Notes: generated by a model from the letters alone, not told the origin. A DNA stretch of 64,000 nt from Mercurialis annua (GCF_937616625.2 NC_065576.1:18068001-18132000); one strand, 5' to 3'. Counted from the first letter of the stretch, positions 1 through 14,994 are shown. A program made the numbers and translations.

Positions 1-3000
1 GTTTGGCTTTATTCCCCAAAACGGTGAAACGTTTGGATTTGTTTCGTAACGTTTGTAAACGTTTGGCTTAATTTGCTAATAAGGGGAAACTTTTGGATTT
101 AGTTCATAACGTTTACAAACATTTAGATTTATTTCGTAACATTTTAAACGTTTGGCTTAAATCGCTAAAAATGGAAAACGTTTGGTTTTGTTTCGTAACG
201 TTTGTAAACGTTTGGCTTCAATCGCTATAAAGTTGAAACGTTTGGATTTGTTTCGTAACGGTTGGCTTAAATCGCTAAAAAGGTGAAATGTTTTGTTTTT
301 TTTCATAACGTTAGTAAACGTTTGGCTTAAATTGCTAAAAAGATTAAACGGTTGGTTTTGTTTTGTAACGTTTGTATTGGTTTTGTATCCTTTTAAATGT
401 TTGGCTTAAATAACTAAAAAGGGGAAACGTTTGGATTTGTTTGGTAACGTTTGTAAACGTTTGGCTTCAATCGCTAAAAAGGGGAAACGTTTGGATTTAT
501 TTCATAACATTTGTAAATGTTTGGCTTAAATCGCTAAAAACATGAAACATTTGGATTTGTTTTGTAACGTTTGGCTTAAATTACTAAAAAGGTGAAACGT
601 TTGGAATTATTTCGTAACGTTTTAAACGTTTGGATTGGTTTTGTAACATTTTAAACGTTTTAATTTGTTTCTTAACATTTTAAACGTTTAGCTTAAATTG
701 CTGAAAAGCTGAAACATTTTTGATTTGTTTCATGCCATTTTAAACGTTTGGATTGGTTTCGTAACATTTCAAACGTTTGTCTTCAGTCGCTAAAAAAGGG
801 AAACATTTTATTTTGTTTAGTAACGTTAGTATTGGCTTCAATCGCTAAAAAGGTGAAACGTTTGGTTTTTTTTGTAACGTTTGTAAACCTTTGGCTTAAA
901 TTGCTAAAAAGGTAAAACGTTTGGATTTATTTCGTAACGTTTTAAACTTTTGGATTGGTTTCGAAACGTATTAAACTTTTGGCTTAAATCGCTAAAAATG
1001 TGAAACGTTTGGATTTGTTTCTTTATGTTTTAAACGTTTGGATTAGTTTCGTAATGTTTCAGACGTTTGGCATAAATTGCTAAAAAGGCGAAACGTTTGG
1101 ATTTGTTTCTTTATGTTCTAAACATTTGGCTCTATTTCATAACATTTGTAAACATTTGGCTTAAATCGCTAAAAAGGTGAAACGTTTGGCATTGTTTCGT
1201 AACTATTGTAAATGTTCGGCTATAATCGCTAAAAATGTGAAACATTTTGTTTTGTTTCGTAACGTTTGTAAAAGTTTGGCTTAAATCGCTAAGAAGGGGA
1301 ATTGTTTTGGATTTTTTTCAAAACATTTGTAAACGTTTGGCTTAAATCGCTAAAAAGGCAAAACGTTTGGATTTGTTTTGCAACGTTTATAACCGTTTCG
1401 CTTAGATCGCTAAAAAGGTGAAACGTTTGGATTTATTTCGAAACATTTTAAACTTTTGGATTGGTTTCGTAACCTTTTAAACATTTGGATTTGTTTCTTC
1501 ACGTTTTTAAACGTTTGACTTAAATCGCTAAAAAGGTGAAACGTTTGGATTTGTTTCGTAAAGTTTTAAACGTTTGGATTGGTTTTGTAACATTTTAAAC
1601 TTTTGGCTTAAATCGTTAAAAATGTGAAACATTTGGATTTGTTTCTTAACGTTTGTAAACATTTGGCTTAAATCGCTAAAATGGTGAAACAATTGGTTTG
1701 ATTTCATAATGTTTGAAACATTTGGGTTAAATTGCTAAAAAGGTAAAACGTTTGGTTTTGTTCCGTAATGTTTGTAATCGTTTGGTTTTATTTCGTAAAG
1801 ATTGTAAACGTTTGGCTTGAATTGCTAAAAAGGTGAAACATTTGGATTTGTTTTCTATCGTTTGTAAACATTTGGCTTAAATCGCTAAAAAGGTGAAACG
1901 TTTGGCATTGTTTCGTAACGATTGTAAATGTTCGGCTATAATCGCTAAAAATGTGAAACATTTTGTTTTGTTTCGTAACGTTTGTAAAAGTTTGGCTTAA
2001 ATCGCTAAGAAGGGGAATTGTTTTGGATTTGTTTCATAACATTTGTAAACGTTTGGCTTAAATCGCTAAAAAGGCAAAATGTTTGGATTTATTTTGTAAC
2101 GTTTATAACCGTTTCGCATAGATCGCTAAAAAGGTGAAACGTTTGGATTTATTTCGAAACATTTTAAACGTTTGGATTGGTTTCGTAACGTTTTAAACAT
2201 TTGGATTTGTTTCTTAACGTTTTTAAACGTTTGACTTAAATCGCTAAAAAGGTGAAACGTTTGGATTTGTTTCGTAAAGTTTTAAACGTTTGGATTGGTT
2301 TTGTAACGTTTTAAACTTTTGGCTTAAATCGCTAAAAATGTGAAACATTTGTAAACATTTTGCTTAAATCGCTAAAAAGGTGAAACGTTTGGTTTTGTTT
2401 CGTAATATTTATAAACGTTTGTCTTAAATTTCTAAAAAGGTGAAACGTTTGGTTTTATTTCATAACTTTTGTAAACGTTTGGTTTTGTTATGTAACGTTT
2501 GTAAACATTTGGCTTAAATCCAATAAAAGGTGAAACGTTTGGACTTTTTTCGTAACGTTTGTAAACGTTTGGCTTAAATTGCTAAAAATGGGAAACGTTT
2601 GGATTTGTTTCGTAACATTTGTAAGCGTTTGGCTTCAATCGTTAAAATGGTAAAACATTTTAATTTGTTTCATAACGTTCTAAACGTTTGGATTGGTTTC
2701 GTAACGTTTTATACGTTTGTCTTAAATGTTAAAAGGGTGAAACGTTTGGTTTTATTTCGTAATGTTTATAAACATTTGGCTTAAATCGCTAAAAAGCTGA
2801 AACGTTTGGATTGGTTTCGTACCGTTTGTAAAGGTTTGGCTTAAATCGCTAAAGATGGGAAAGGTTTAGACTTGTTTCGTAATGTTTGTAAACGTTTGGC
2901 TTAAATCGCTAAAAAGGTGAAACGTTTGGTTTTGTTTCGTAACTTTTGTAAACGTTTGGCTTAGATCGCAAAAAAGGTGAAATGTTTGGATTTGTTACGG

Positions 3001-6000
3001 AAGGGTTTAAACGTTTGGATTTGTTTCGTAACGTTTGTAAACGTTTGGCTTAAATGGCTAAAAATGTGAAACATTTGGATTTGTTTCGTAATGTTTTAAA
3101 CGTTTAAATTGGTTTTGTAATGCTTTCAACATTTGGCATAAATTGCTAAAAAGGTGAAATGTTTGGATTTATTTCATAACGTTTTAAACGTTTGGCTTAA
3201 ATCGCTGAATCGGGAAAATGTTTGGATTTATTTCGTAACGTTTGTAAATGTTTGGCTTAAATCGCTAAAAAGGTGAAACGTTTGGATTTTTTTTGCAACG
3301 TTTGTAAACGTTTGGCTTAAATCGGAAAAAAGGTGAAACGTTTGGATTTATTTCGTAATGTTTAAAACGTTCGGATTTGTTTGGTAACATTTCTAAACGT
3401 TTGGCTTAAATCGCTAAAAATGTCAAACGTTTGGATTTGTTTTGTAAGGTTTGTAATTATTTGGCTTAAATCGCAAAAAGGGTGAAACGTTTGGTTTTGT
3501 TTTGTAACGTTTGTAAACGTTTGGCTTAAATCGCTAAAAGGGGAAAACGTTTGGATTTGTTTCGTAACGTTTGTAAATGTTTGGCTTATGTTGATAAAAA
3601 GGTGAAACGTTTGAATTTGTTTCATAACCGATGTTAACGTTTGGCTTAAATTGCTAAAAAGGTGAAACATTTTGTTTTGTTTAGTAACATTTGTAAACGT
3701 TTGGCTTAATCCCTAAATATGTGAAACGTTTGATTTTTTTCGTAACGTTTGTAAACGTTTGGCTTAAATCGCTAAAAATGGGAAACGTTTGGTTTTGTTT
3801 TGTAATGTTTGTAAACATTTGGATTTGTTTCTTAACGTCCGCAAACGAATTGCTTAAATTGCTAAAAAGGTGAAACGTTTGAATTTGTTTCATAGCGTTT
3901 GTAAACATTTGGTTTAAATCGCTAAAAATTTGAAACGTTTGGATTTGTTTCGTACTATTAGTAAACGTTTGGCTTAAATCGCTAAAAAGATGAAACGTTT
4001 GCATTTGTTTTGTACCGTTTGTAAACGTTTGGCTTAAATTGCTAAAAAGGTGAAACTTTTGGATTTATTTCATAACGTTTGTAAACGTTTGGCTGAAATC
4101 GCAAAAAAATTGTAAACGTTTGGATTTGTTTCGTAACGTTCACAAACCTTTGGCTGAAATTGTTAAAAAGGTGAAACGTTTGGATTTGTTTCGTAACGTC
4201 CGCAAACATTTAACTTTAATCGCTAAAAATGTGAAACGTTTGGATTTTTTTCGTAAAGTTCGTAAACGTTTGGATTTTTTCGTAACGTTCGTAAACGTTT
4301 GGATTTGTTTTGTAACGTTTGTAAACGTTTGGCTTAAATCGCTAAAAAGGTGAAACGTTTGGAAATTTTTCGTATCATTTTAAACGTTTGGATTGGTTTC
4401 GTAACGTTTTAAATGTTTGGTTTAAATCGCCTAAAAAGGAGTAAGTTTGGTTTTGTTTCGTAAGTTTGTAAACGTTTGGATTTGTTTCGTAATGTTTTTA
4501 AACGTATGGATTTGTTTCGTAATGTTTGTAAACGTTTGGCTTAAATTGCTAAAAAGGTTAAACGTTTGGATTTGTTTCGTACCTTTTGTAAATGTTTGAC
4601 TTAAATTGCTAAAAATATAATATGTTTGGATTTGTTTCGTAACTTTTTAAATGTTTGGATTGGTTTTGTAACGTTTAAAATATTAGGCTTATATCGTTAA
4701 AAAGGTGAAACGTTTGGATTTCTTTCGTAGTTTGTAAACGTTTGGATTGGTTTTAAAACGTTTTAAAGTTTGACTTAAATCGTTAAAAAGGTGAAACGTT
4801 TGGTTTTGTTTCGTAACGTTTGTAAACATTTGGCTTAAATCGCTAAAAAAGTTAAACGTTTGGATTTGTTTCGTAACGTTTGTAAATCTTGGGCTCAAAT
4901 CGCTAAAAAGGTGAAACGTTTGGATTTGTTACATAACGTTTTAAACGTTTAGATTGGTTTCGTAACGTTTGTAAACATTTGGCTTAAATCGCTAAAAAGG
5001 TGAAACGTTAGGATTTGTTTCGTAACGTTTTAAAAGTTTGGATTTGTTTCATAACGTTTGTAACGTTTGGCTTCAATCGATAAAAAGGTGAAACGTTTAT
5101 TTTGTTTGGAAACGTTTGTAAACGTTTGGCTTAAATCGCTAAAAAGGTGAAACGTTTGGTTTTGTTTCGTAACGTTTGTAAACGTTTGGCTTATATCGCT
5201 AAAAAGGTGAAACGTTTGGATTTGCTTCGTAAAGTTTGTAAACGTTTGGCTTAAATCGCTAAAAATGTGAAACGTTTGGATTTGTTTCGTAACGTTTGTT
5301 AACGTTTGGCTTAAATCGCTATAAATGTGAAATATTTGGATTTCTTTCTTAACTTTTATAAACGTTTGGCATAAATCGCAAAAAAGATGAAACATGTGGA
5401 TTTGTTTCGTAACGTTTTAAACGTTTGGATTGGTTTCATAACGTTTTAAACGTTTCGCTTAAATTGCTAAAACGGGGAAACGTTTGGATTTGTTTTGTAA
5501 CTTTCTAAACGTTTAGCTTCAATCGCTAATAAGGGGAAAAGTTTGGATTAGTTTGGTAAAGTTGGTAAATGTTTGGCTTAAATCGCTAAAAAGACAACAT
5601 TTAGATTTGTTTCATAACATTTGTAAACGTTTGGCTTAAATCGCTAAAAGGGTGAAACGTTTGAATTTGTTTTGTAACGTTTGTAAATGATTGGCTTAAA
5701 TCACTAAAAAGGTGAAATGTTTGTATTGGTTTATTAACGTTTTAAATGTTTGGATTTGCTTCTTAATGCTTTTAAACGTTTCGCTTAAATTGCTAAAAAG
5801 GTTTAACGTTTGAATTTGTTTCGTAACGTTTTAAATGTTTAGATTGGTTTTGTAGCGTTTCAAACTTTTGGCTTAAATCGCTAAAAAGGTGAAACGCTTG
5901 GTTTTGTTTCGTAACGTTTGTAAACGTTTGGCTTCAATCGCTAAAAAGGTGAAATGTTTGGTATTCTTTCGTAACGTTTGTAAAGGTTTGTCTTAAATTG

Positions 6001-9000
6001 CTAAAAAAGTGAAACGTTTGGATTTGTTTCGTAACGTTTGGATTGGTTTCGTAACGTTTTAAACGTTTGACTTAAATCGCTAAAAAGGTGACACGTTTGG
6101 AATTGTTTTGTAACGTTTGTAAACGTTTGGCTTCAATCGCTAAAAAGATGAAACATTTGGATTTGTTTCCCAACATTTTAAACGTTTGAATTGGTTTTGT
6201 AACGTTTTAAACATTTGGCTTAAATCGCTAAAAAAGTGAAATGTTTGGATTTGTTTCCCAACATTTTAAACGTTTGGATTGGTTTTGTAACGTTTTAAAC
6301 ATTTGGCTTAAATTGCTAAAAAGGTGAAACGTTTGGATTTGTTTAGTAACGTTTGTAAACGTTTGGCTTAAATCGCTAAAAAGGTGAAACGTTTGGATTG
6401 CTTTCGTAACGTTTGTAAACGTTTGGCTTAATTTTCTAAAAAGGTGAAAGGTGAAACATTTGGATTTGGTTCGTAACGTTTTAAACGATTGGATTGGTTT
6501 TGTAACGTTTTGAACTTTTTGCTTAAATCGCTAAAAATGTGAAACATTTGGATTTGTTTTGTAACTTTTGTAAACGTTTGGCTTAAATCGCTAAAAATGT
6601 GAAATGTTTGGATTTTTTTCGTAACATTTGTAAATGTTTAGTTTTGTTTCGTAACGTTTGTATCGTTTGGTTTTAATAACCTAAAAAGGTGAAACGTTTG
6701 GTTTTCATTCGTAACGTTTGTAAATGTTTGGCTTGAATTACTTAATAGGTGAAACGTTTGGATTTGTTTCTTTGCGTTTTAAACGTATGGATTTGTTTTG
6801 TAATGTTTGTAAACGTTTCGCTTAAATTGCTAAAAAGGTTAAACGTTTGGATTTGTTTCATACTGTTTGTAAACATTTGGCTTAAATTGCTAAAAAGATA
6901 AAACGTTTGGATTTGTTGCTTAACGTTTTAAATATTTCGATTGGTTTTGTAACGTTTCAAATATTTGGCTTAAATCGCTAAAAAGGTGAAATGTTTGAAT
7001 TTATTTCGTAGTTTGTAAACGTTTGGATTGGTTTCGTAACGTTTTAAAGTTTGGCTAAAATCGCTAAAAAGGTGAAACGTTTGATTTTGTTTCGTAACGT
7101 TTTGTAAATGTTTGGCTTAAATCGCTAAAAAGGTTAAACGTTTGGATTTTTTTCATAACCTTTGTAAACGTTTGTCTTAAATCGCTAAAAAGGTGAAACG
7201 TTTGGATTTGTTTCGTAACGTTTTAAATGTTTGGATTGGTTTTGTAACGTTAGTAAATGTTTTGCTTAAATCGCTAAAAAGGGGAAACGTTAGGATTTGT
7301 TTCATAACGTTTTAAACGTTTGGATTTTTTTTGTAACGTTTGTAACGTTTGGCTTCAATCGCCAAAAACGGGAAACGTTTATATTTGTTTCGTAACGTTT
7401 GTAAACGTTTGGCTTAAATCGCTAAAAAGGTGAAACGTTTCGTTTTGTTTCGTAACGTTTGTAAACGTTTGGCTTATATCGCTAAAAAGGTGAAACGTTT
7501 GGATTTGTTTAGTAAAGTTAGTAAACATTTGGCTTAAATCGCTAAAAATGTGAAATGTTTGGATTTGTTTCGTAACGTTTGTAAACATTTGGCTTAAATC
7601 GCTATAAATGTGAAACGTTTGGATTTGTTTTATAACCTTTGTAAACGTTTGGTTTAAATCGCAAAAAAGATGAAACGTTTGGATTTGTTTCGTAACGTTT
7701 TAAGCGCTTGGATTGGTTTTGTAACGATTTAAACGTTTGGCATAAATCGCTAAAAAGGTGAAACCTTTGGATTTGTTTCGTAACGTTTGTAAACATTTGG
7801 CTTAAAATTTCTAGAAAGGGGAAAATTTTGGATTAGTTTGGTAAAGTTTGTAAATCGCTAAAACGGCGAAACGTTTAGATTTATTTCGTAACATTTTTAA
7901 ACGTTTGGCTTAAATCGCTAAAAAGGTGAAACGTTTGAATATGTTTTGTAACATTTGTAAACAATTGGCTTAAATCACTAAAAAGGTTAACGTTTGGATT
8001 TATTTCGTAACGTTTCAAACGTTTGGATTGGTTTCATAACATTTTAAACGTTTTGATTTGTTTCTTATCGGATTTTAACGTTTGGGTTAAATTGCTAAAA
8101 AGGTGGAACGTTTGGATTTGTTATGTAACGTTTTAAACGTTTCGATTGGTTTTGTAACATTTCAAACGTTTTGCTTAAATCGCTAATAAGGTGAAACGTT
8201 TGATTTTGTTTCGTATCGTTTGTAAACGTTTGGCTTCAATCGTTAAAAAGGTGAAATGTTTGGTTTTCTTTCATAACGTTTGTAAACGTTTGGCTTAAAT
8301 CGCTAAAAAGGTGAAATTTTTAGATTTGTTTTGTAACGTTTTACACGTATGGATTGGTTTCATAACGTTTTAAACGTTTGGGTAAAATCGCTAAAAAGGT
8401 GACACGTTTGGAATTATTTCGTAACGTTTGTAAACGTTTGGGTTCAATCGCTAAAAAGGTGATACGTTTGGATTTGTTTCCCAACATTTTAAACGCTTGG
8501 ATTGGTTTCTTAACGTCTTAAACATTTGGCTTAAATCGCTAAAAAGATGAAACGTATGGATTTATTTCGTAATGTTTGTAAACGTTTGGCTTAAATCGCT
8601 AAAAAGGTGAAACGTTTGGATTTCTTTTGTAACGTTTTTAAAAGTTCAGCTTAATTTGCTAAAAAGGTGAAACGTGAAACATTTGGATTTGCTTCTTTAC
8701 GTCTTAAGCAATTGGATTGGTTTTATAACGTTTTAAACTTTTTGCTTAAATTGCTTAAAATGTGAAACGTTTGGATTTTTTCGTAACGTTTGTAAATGTT
8801 TTGCTTAAATCGCTAAAAAGGTGAAACATTTGGTTTTATTTCATAATGTTTGCAAACGTTTGTCTTAAATTTCTAAAAGGTGAAACGTTTGGTTTTATTT
8901 CGTAACGTTTGTAAACATTTGGTTTTGTTTTGTAATGTTTGTAAACGTTTGGCTTAAATCCCTAAAAAGGCGAAATGTTTGGATTTGTTTCGTAACGTTT

Positions 9001-12000
9001 GGCTTAAATCGCTAAAAATGTGAATCGTTTGGATTTGTTTCGTAACGTTTGTAAACGTTTGGCTTCAATCGCTAAAAAGGTGAAACGTTTTAATTTGTTT
9101 TGTAAAGTTTTAAACGTTTGGCTTAAAACGCTAAAAGGTTGAAACATTTGCTTTTGTTTCGTAACGTTTGTAAACTTTTGGTTTATATCGCTAAAAAGGG
9201 GAAACGTTTGGATTTGTTTCGTAACGTTTTAAACGTTTGGATTTATTTCGTAGCGTTTGTAAAGGTTTGCATTAAATCGGGAAAAATGGGAAACGTTTGG
9301 ATTTGTTTCGTAACGTTTGTAAAAATTTGGCTTAAATCACTAAAAAGGTGAAACAATTGGTTTTGTCTCGTAACGTTTGTAAACGTTTGGCTTAGATTGC
9401 AAAAAAGGCGCAACGTTTGGATTTGTTTCACAACGTTTGTAAATGTTTGGCTTAAATCGCAAAAAATGTGAAACCTTTTGTTTCGTAACGTTTTAAACGT
9501 TTGGATTGGTTTCGTAATGCTTTCAACAATTGGCTTAAATCGGTTAAAAGGTGAAACATTTGGATTTGTTTCGAAACGTTTTAAACGTTTTGCTTAAATC
9601 GCTAAAAAGGGGAAACATTTGGATTTGTTTCGTAACGTTTGTAAACGTTTGGCTTAAATCGCTAAAAAGATGAAACGTTTGGATTTGTTTTGTAACGTTT
9701 GTGAACGTGTGGCTTAAATTGGTAAAAAGGTGAAACGTTTGGATTTATTAGTAGCGTTTAAAACTTTTGGATTTGTTTCGTAACGTTTGTAAACCTTTGG
9801 CTTAAATCGCTAAAAAGGGGAAACGTTTAGATTTGTTTCGTAGCGTTTGTAAACGTTTGGCTTAAATCGCTAAAAAGGTGGGACATTTGGTTTTATTTCT
9901 TAACGTTTGTAAACGTTTGGCTTAAATCGCTAAAAAGGGGAAACGTTTGGATTTGTTTCGTAACTTTTTGAAACGTTTGGCTTAAGTCGCTAAAAAGCTG
10001 AAACGTTTGGATTTGTTTCGTAATGTTTGTAAACGTTTGGCTTAAATTGCTAAAAAGGGAGAATATTTGGTTTTGTTTCGTAACGTTTGTAAACGTTTTG
10101 CTTAAATCGCTAAAAATATGAAACTTTGTTTTGTTTCGTAACGTTTGCAAACGTATGGTTTAAATCGCTAAAAATGGGAAACATTTGGTTTTGTTTCATA
10201 ACGTTTGTAAACGTTTGGCTTAAATCGCTAAAAAGTTGAAACATTTGGATTTTTTTCGTAACTTTCGCAAATGTTTAACTTAAATCGCTACAAATATGAA
10301 ACGCTTGGATTTGTTTCGTAACATTCGTAAACGTCTGGCTTAAATCGCTAAAAATATGAAACGTTTGGATTTGTTTCGTAATGTTTGTAAACATTTGGCT
10401 TAAATCGCTAAAAAAGTGAAACGTTTGAATTTTTTCGTAACGTTTTAAATGTTTGGATTGGTTTCGTAACGTTTTAAACGTTTGGTTTAAATCACCTAAA
10501 AAGTCAAACATTTGGTTTTGTTTCGTAACGTTTGTAAACGTTTGGCTTGAATCACTCAAAAGGTGAAACGTTCGGATTTGTTTCGTAACGTTTTAAACAT
10601 ATGGATTTGTTTCGTAACGTTTGTAAACGTTTGGCTTAAATTGCTAAAAAGGTTAAACGTTTGGATTTTTTTCGTACCGTTTATAAATGTTTGCCCTAAA
10701 TTGCTAAAAAGGTAAAACGTTAAGATTTGTTTCATAACATTTTAAATGTTTGGATTGGTTTTGTAACGTTTCAAATATTTGGCTTAAATCGATAAAAAGG
10801 TGAACGTTTGGATTTGTTTCGTAGTTTGTAAACATTTGGATTAAATTGCTAAAAAGGGGAAACGTTTGGTTTTGTTTCGTAACGTTTGTAAACCTTTTGC
10901 CTAAATCGCTAAAAATATGAAACTTTGTTTTGTTTCGTAACGTTTGTAAACGTGTGGTTTAAATCGCTAAAAATGGGAAACATTTGGTTTTTGTTTCATA
11001 ACGTTTGTAAACGTTTGGCTTAAATCGCTAAAAAGGTGAAACATTTGGATTTTTTTTGTAACGTTCGCAAACGTTTAACTTAAATCGCTACAAATATGAA
11101 ACGCTTGGATTTGTTTCGTAACGTTCGTAAACGTTTGGCTCAAATTGCTAAAAATATGAAATGTTTGGATTTGTTTCGTAACATTTGTAAACATTAGGCT
11201 TAAATCGCTAAAAAAGTGAAACGTTTGGATTTTTTAGTAACGTTTTAAACGTTTGGAATGGTTTCGTAACGTTTTAAACGTTTGGTTTAAATCACCTAAA
11301 AAGATCAAACGTTTGGTTTTGTTTCGTAACGTTTGTAAACGTGTGGCTTGAATCGCTCAAAAGGTGAAACGTTCGGATTTGTTTCGTAACGTTTTAAACA
11401 TATGGATTTGTTTCGTAACGTTTATAAACGTTTGGCCTAAATTGCTAAAAAGGTTAAACGTTTGGATTTTTTCGTACCGTTTGTAAACGTTTGCCCTAAA
11501 TTGCTAAAAAGGTAAAACGTTAAGATTTGTTTCATAACATTTTAAATGTTTGGATTGGTTTGTAACGTTTCCAATATTTGGCTTAAATCGATAAAAAGGT
11601 GAACGTTTGGATTTTTTTCGTAGTTTGTAAACGTTTGGATTGGTTTCGTAGCGTATTAAAGTTTTGCTTAAATCGCTAAAAAGGGGAAACGTTTGGTTTT
11701 GTTTCGTAACGTTTGTAAACGTTTGGCGTAAATCGCTAAAAACGTTAAACGTTTGGATTTTTTTCATAACGTTTGGCTTAAATCGCTAAAAACGTTAAAC
11801 TTTCGGATTTGTTTCGTAACGTTTTAAGCGTTTGGATTGGTTTCGTAACGTTTGCAAATGTTTGGCTTAAATCACTAAAAAAGTGAAACGTTAGGATTTG
11901 TTTCGTAACGTTTTAAACGTTTGGATTTGTTTCGTAACGTTTGGCTTCAATCACTAAAAAGGTGAAACCTTTATATCTGTTTCGTAACATTTGTAAATGT

Positions 12001-12781
12001 TTGGCTTAAATCGCTAAAAAGGTGAAACGTTTTGTTTTGTTTCGTAACGTTTGTAAATGTTTGGCTTATATCGCTACAAAAGGTGAAACGTTTGTATTTG
12101 TTTCGTAAAGTTTGTAAACGTTTGGCTTAAATAGCTAAAAATATGAAACTTTTGGATTTGTTTCGTAACGTTTGTAAACGTTTGGCTTAAATCGCTATAA
12201 ATGTGAAACGTTTGGATTTGTTTCATAACGTTTGATAACGTTTGGCTGGAATCGCAAAAAAGGGGAAACGTTTGGATTTGTTTCTTAACGTTCTAAACTT
12301 TTAGATTAATTTCGTAACGTTTTAAACATTTGGCGTAAATCGCGAAGAAGGTGAAACTTTTGGATTAGTTTGGTAAAGTTTGCAAACGTTTGGCTTAAAT
12401 CGCTAAAAAGGCGAAAAGTTTAGATTTGTTTCGTAACATTAGTAAACGTTTGGCTTAAATCGCTAAAAAGGTGAAATGTTTGAATTTGTAAACGATTGGC
12501 TTAAATCACTAAAAAGTTGAAACGTTTGGATTTGTTTCGCAACGTTTTAAACGTTTGGATTGGTTTCATAACGTTTTAAACGTTTGAATTTGTTTCTTAA
12601 CGGTTTTAAACGTTTGGCTTAAATTACTAAAAAGGTGAAACGTTGGATTTGTTTCGTAACGTTTTATACGTTTGGATTGGTTTTGTAACGTTTCAAACAT
12701 TTTGCTTAAATCGCTAAAAAGGTGAAACGTTTTGGTTTTTTTTCGTAACGTTTGTAAACGTTTGGCTTCAATCGCTAAAAA
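1..12781 (+). repeat. 60-bp tandem satellite array, block 1
   Basis: Head-to-tail array of a 60-bp unit made of two related ~30-bp halves. One half begins CGTTTGGCTTAAATCGC and continues with an A-run and GGTGAAA; the other begins CGTTTGGATTTGTTTCGTAA. A 29-bp variant of the second half (GGATTGG core) is often inserted, so the register drifts between 60 and about 90 bp. Each half opens with the palindrome AAACGTTT. Divergence between units is substantial. Longer-period copies are visible: 1181 versus 1897 (716 bp), 10287 versus 11087 (800 bp), and 5543 versus 7828 versus 12360 (about 2.28 kb and twice that). The whole block is in one orientation and enters the window already in progress. It is interrupted by a solo LTR. 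Confidence 0.95.
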
Positions 12782-14994
12782 TATCACGACCCAATTTCAT
12801 GGATCGCGACCGGCGCTAGGGTATGGGTATTGTCGTACCGAAACCCGTAGCAAACCTCTCGGAAAACCTTATATTCAATATAACCTGCAAGAAAACCAAT
12901 GCTCGGGGGCAACCGAGACTTCAGCCTAAGTCTAACAACTTATATAGCAGTTCTAATATAACTACATGACAGCAATTTGAAACTATGAAACATGCCTCAT
13001 ATAATAAATAATCCAATGTAACATACCAAAGTATAATAATATAAAAGTCGTACCACTACGAAAAACCAAAGTACAATAATAGAGACAACTAGTTCTACTG
13101 CGGTCTAAGAAGTAAAACAGTATACTAGTCTGATAACATAAAAAGACCTCCGAGGAATCAAAAGATCGGAGATGACCAACGCTCTCAAAATCATAAACTT
13201 GGAAAGTTTGGAAAACAACGGGGTCAGATATAATGAGATGAGTTCATAATGCTATTTACATTTATTGAGCTTAAAACCCTTAAAACAAATCCTTTTATAC
13301 TAATATATATACTTGATTATTGGAAACAGTATTGAAATGAAATCCCAAAGTATTTAACCCAAAGTAGATGGGAACAAATCCTCATCGATTCTCAAAGTAG
13401 GCCAGACATTGGTCAGCCAATCCCAAAGTACTTACCGGTGCATACAGTCTCGATACAAGCCTATCGAGTAGCTCGTTTCAATCCAGATCCATAATCCTTA
13501 ATACAGTTCACAAACATTTGGTATACTAAAATAATGTGCGGTACTTAATAAAGCGGTAAATAACACTATAAACTCACTGCTTGCTTGTCCACGTGAATCT
13601 TGGCAAACAGCTAACCCTGCGTAGACTCCGAAGCACGAGCAGTCGACGGGTCTAAAACATTATATACGTCAAAATCCGAACAACCCCTAACTCTAAGAAT
13701 ACTAGACTCCACATAGGACTAGCATTTCACAACACAACCAAAGATTCAAACAAGATAATTAAAATACAACCAATGTATATCCAAAGTATCCATTCAAACC
13801 AAATAACAAAGTTAGGTGAGTTCTTATCTTTGAAAACGAAACCAAAGTCTTAGATACTTAAATAGTCTTTACAAAACAATTACAGTTCCCAAAGTAGTAT
13901 GTTAGCCTTACTGCAGTATAGCTCAACACAACATGTCGAGAGACCACGTCTAACCCGACCCATCCATAAACCAAGTTTAAAACGAAAGTCTTTAATCAAA
14001 CCTTAAATGAAACCAAAGTCAATCTTTAAATAAGAACTCACGCTGTAACTTAATAATGCCATAAACAATTAAGCTTGCTAACACTTAGCAAGTAGCACCC
14101 CAAGTACAATTAATTATATCACCTCAAAAAGAATCAATAAGATTTAACATCCTTTAAGTATCAACTTGAAGTTAAAATAGTTAAACCGAATCCCTAATGA
14201 CATATAATGCCTTGTATGGCTTATATTATTAAATTCAAGTCAATTCACATCCTAAGGTAATCTAACATTCTCTTAACAAGTTTTAACCCATCTTCTAAAC
14301 AATTTCCAGCCCTTAGTAATAAGTTAAAAACCGAGTTTAAATTCAAAAATGTTAGCCAAACTATACGCTATTCCATTTAAACGATTTCTCAAAATCACCC
14401 AATGTATTGTTTAGCATCTAATACCCTATGACCCATTACCTTGAAATTTCCAGATTTTTGTTTAATCATAAAACATAATTTTATCTCAAAGGCATTAATT
14501 AAACGGTACTAAAATCCATTCACAAGATTCCCCCAACACACCCAATGTACGTTTGATGTTTAAACAAACTAAGATTAGCTTTTAAGAAATTTCCAGATTT
14601 TTAAATACCCATAAAAAACAGTTTATAACCAAAAATCTTTAGCAATTCGATAAGTTTATCAATTGTAACATTAAAACCAAACCACCCAAGGTACAAATGA
14701 AATCCAAGAGACAAATATAACATCAATTTAAGATTTCCAGAATTTATAATTCAAAGCAATATAGAAAATACAATCAAACCACCCAAAGTATTGATTCATA
14801 CAACGATCTAGCAATCTCTACACCATATAAGAAAGGGAATTGAACCACATACCTTTTAATTGAACTAAGAGCAATAAAACCCAGAAATTAACCAACCCAA
14901 ATCAGCCTACAATCACACACATATAGGCTATAGAATTTAGAACTCCTAGAATTGATGAATTATAGATGAAATCACAAAGAAAATGATTAAAATC

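Noticed and set aside
1..12781. Regularly spaced short repeats resembling a CRISPR array.
   Set aside because: The spacers are as repetitive as the repeats, there are no cas genes, and the context is plant nuclear DNA.
2599..12787. Many short open frames with a repeating 20-residue protein pattern (FSDLSQTFTNVTK-like on the minus strand, FRNVCKRLA-like on the plus).
   Set aside because: The 60-bp unit is a multiple of three, so any open frame repeats every 20 codons. The frames follow the satellite, break at random and share no start context. They are shadows of the repeat, not genes.
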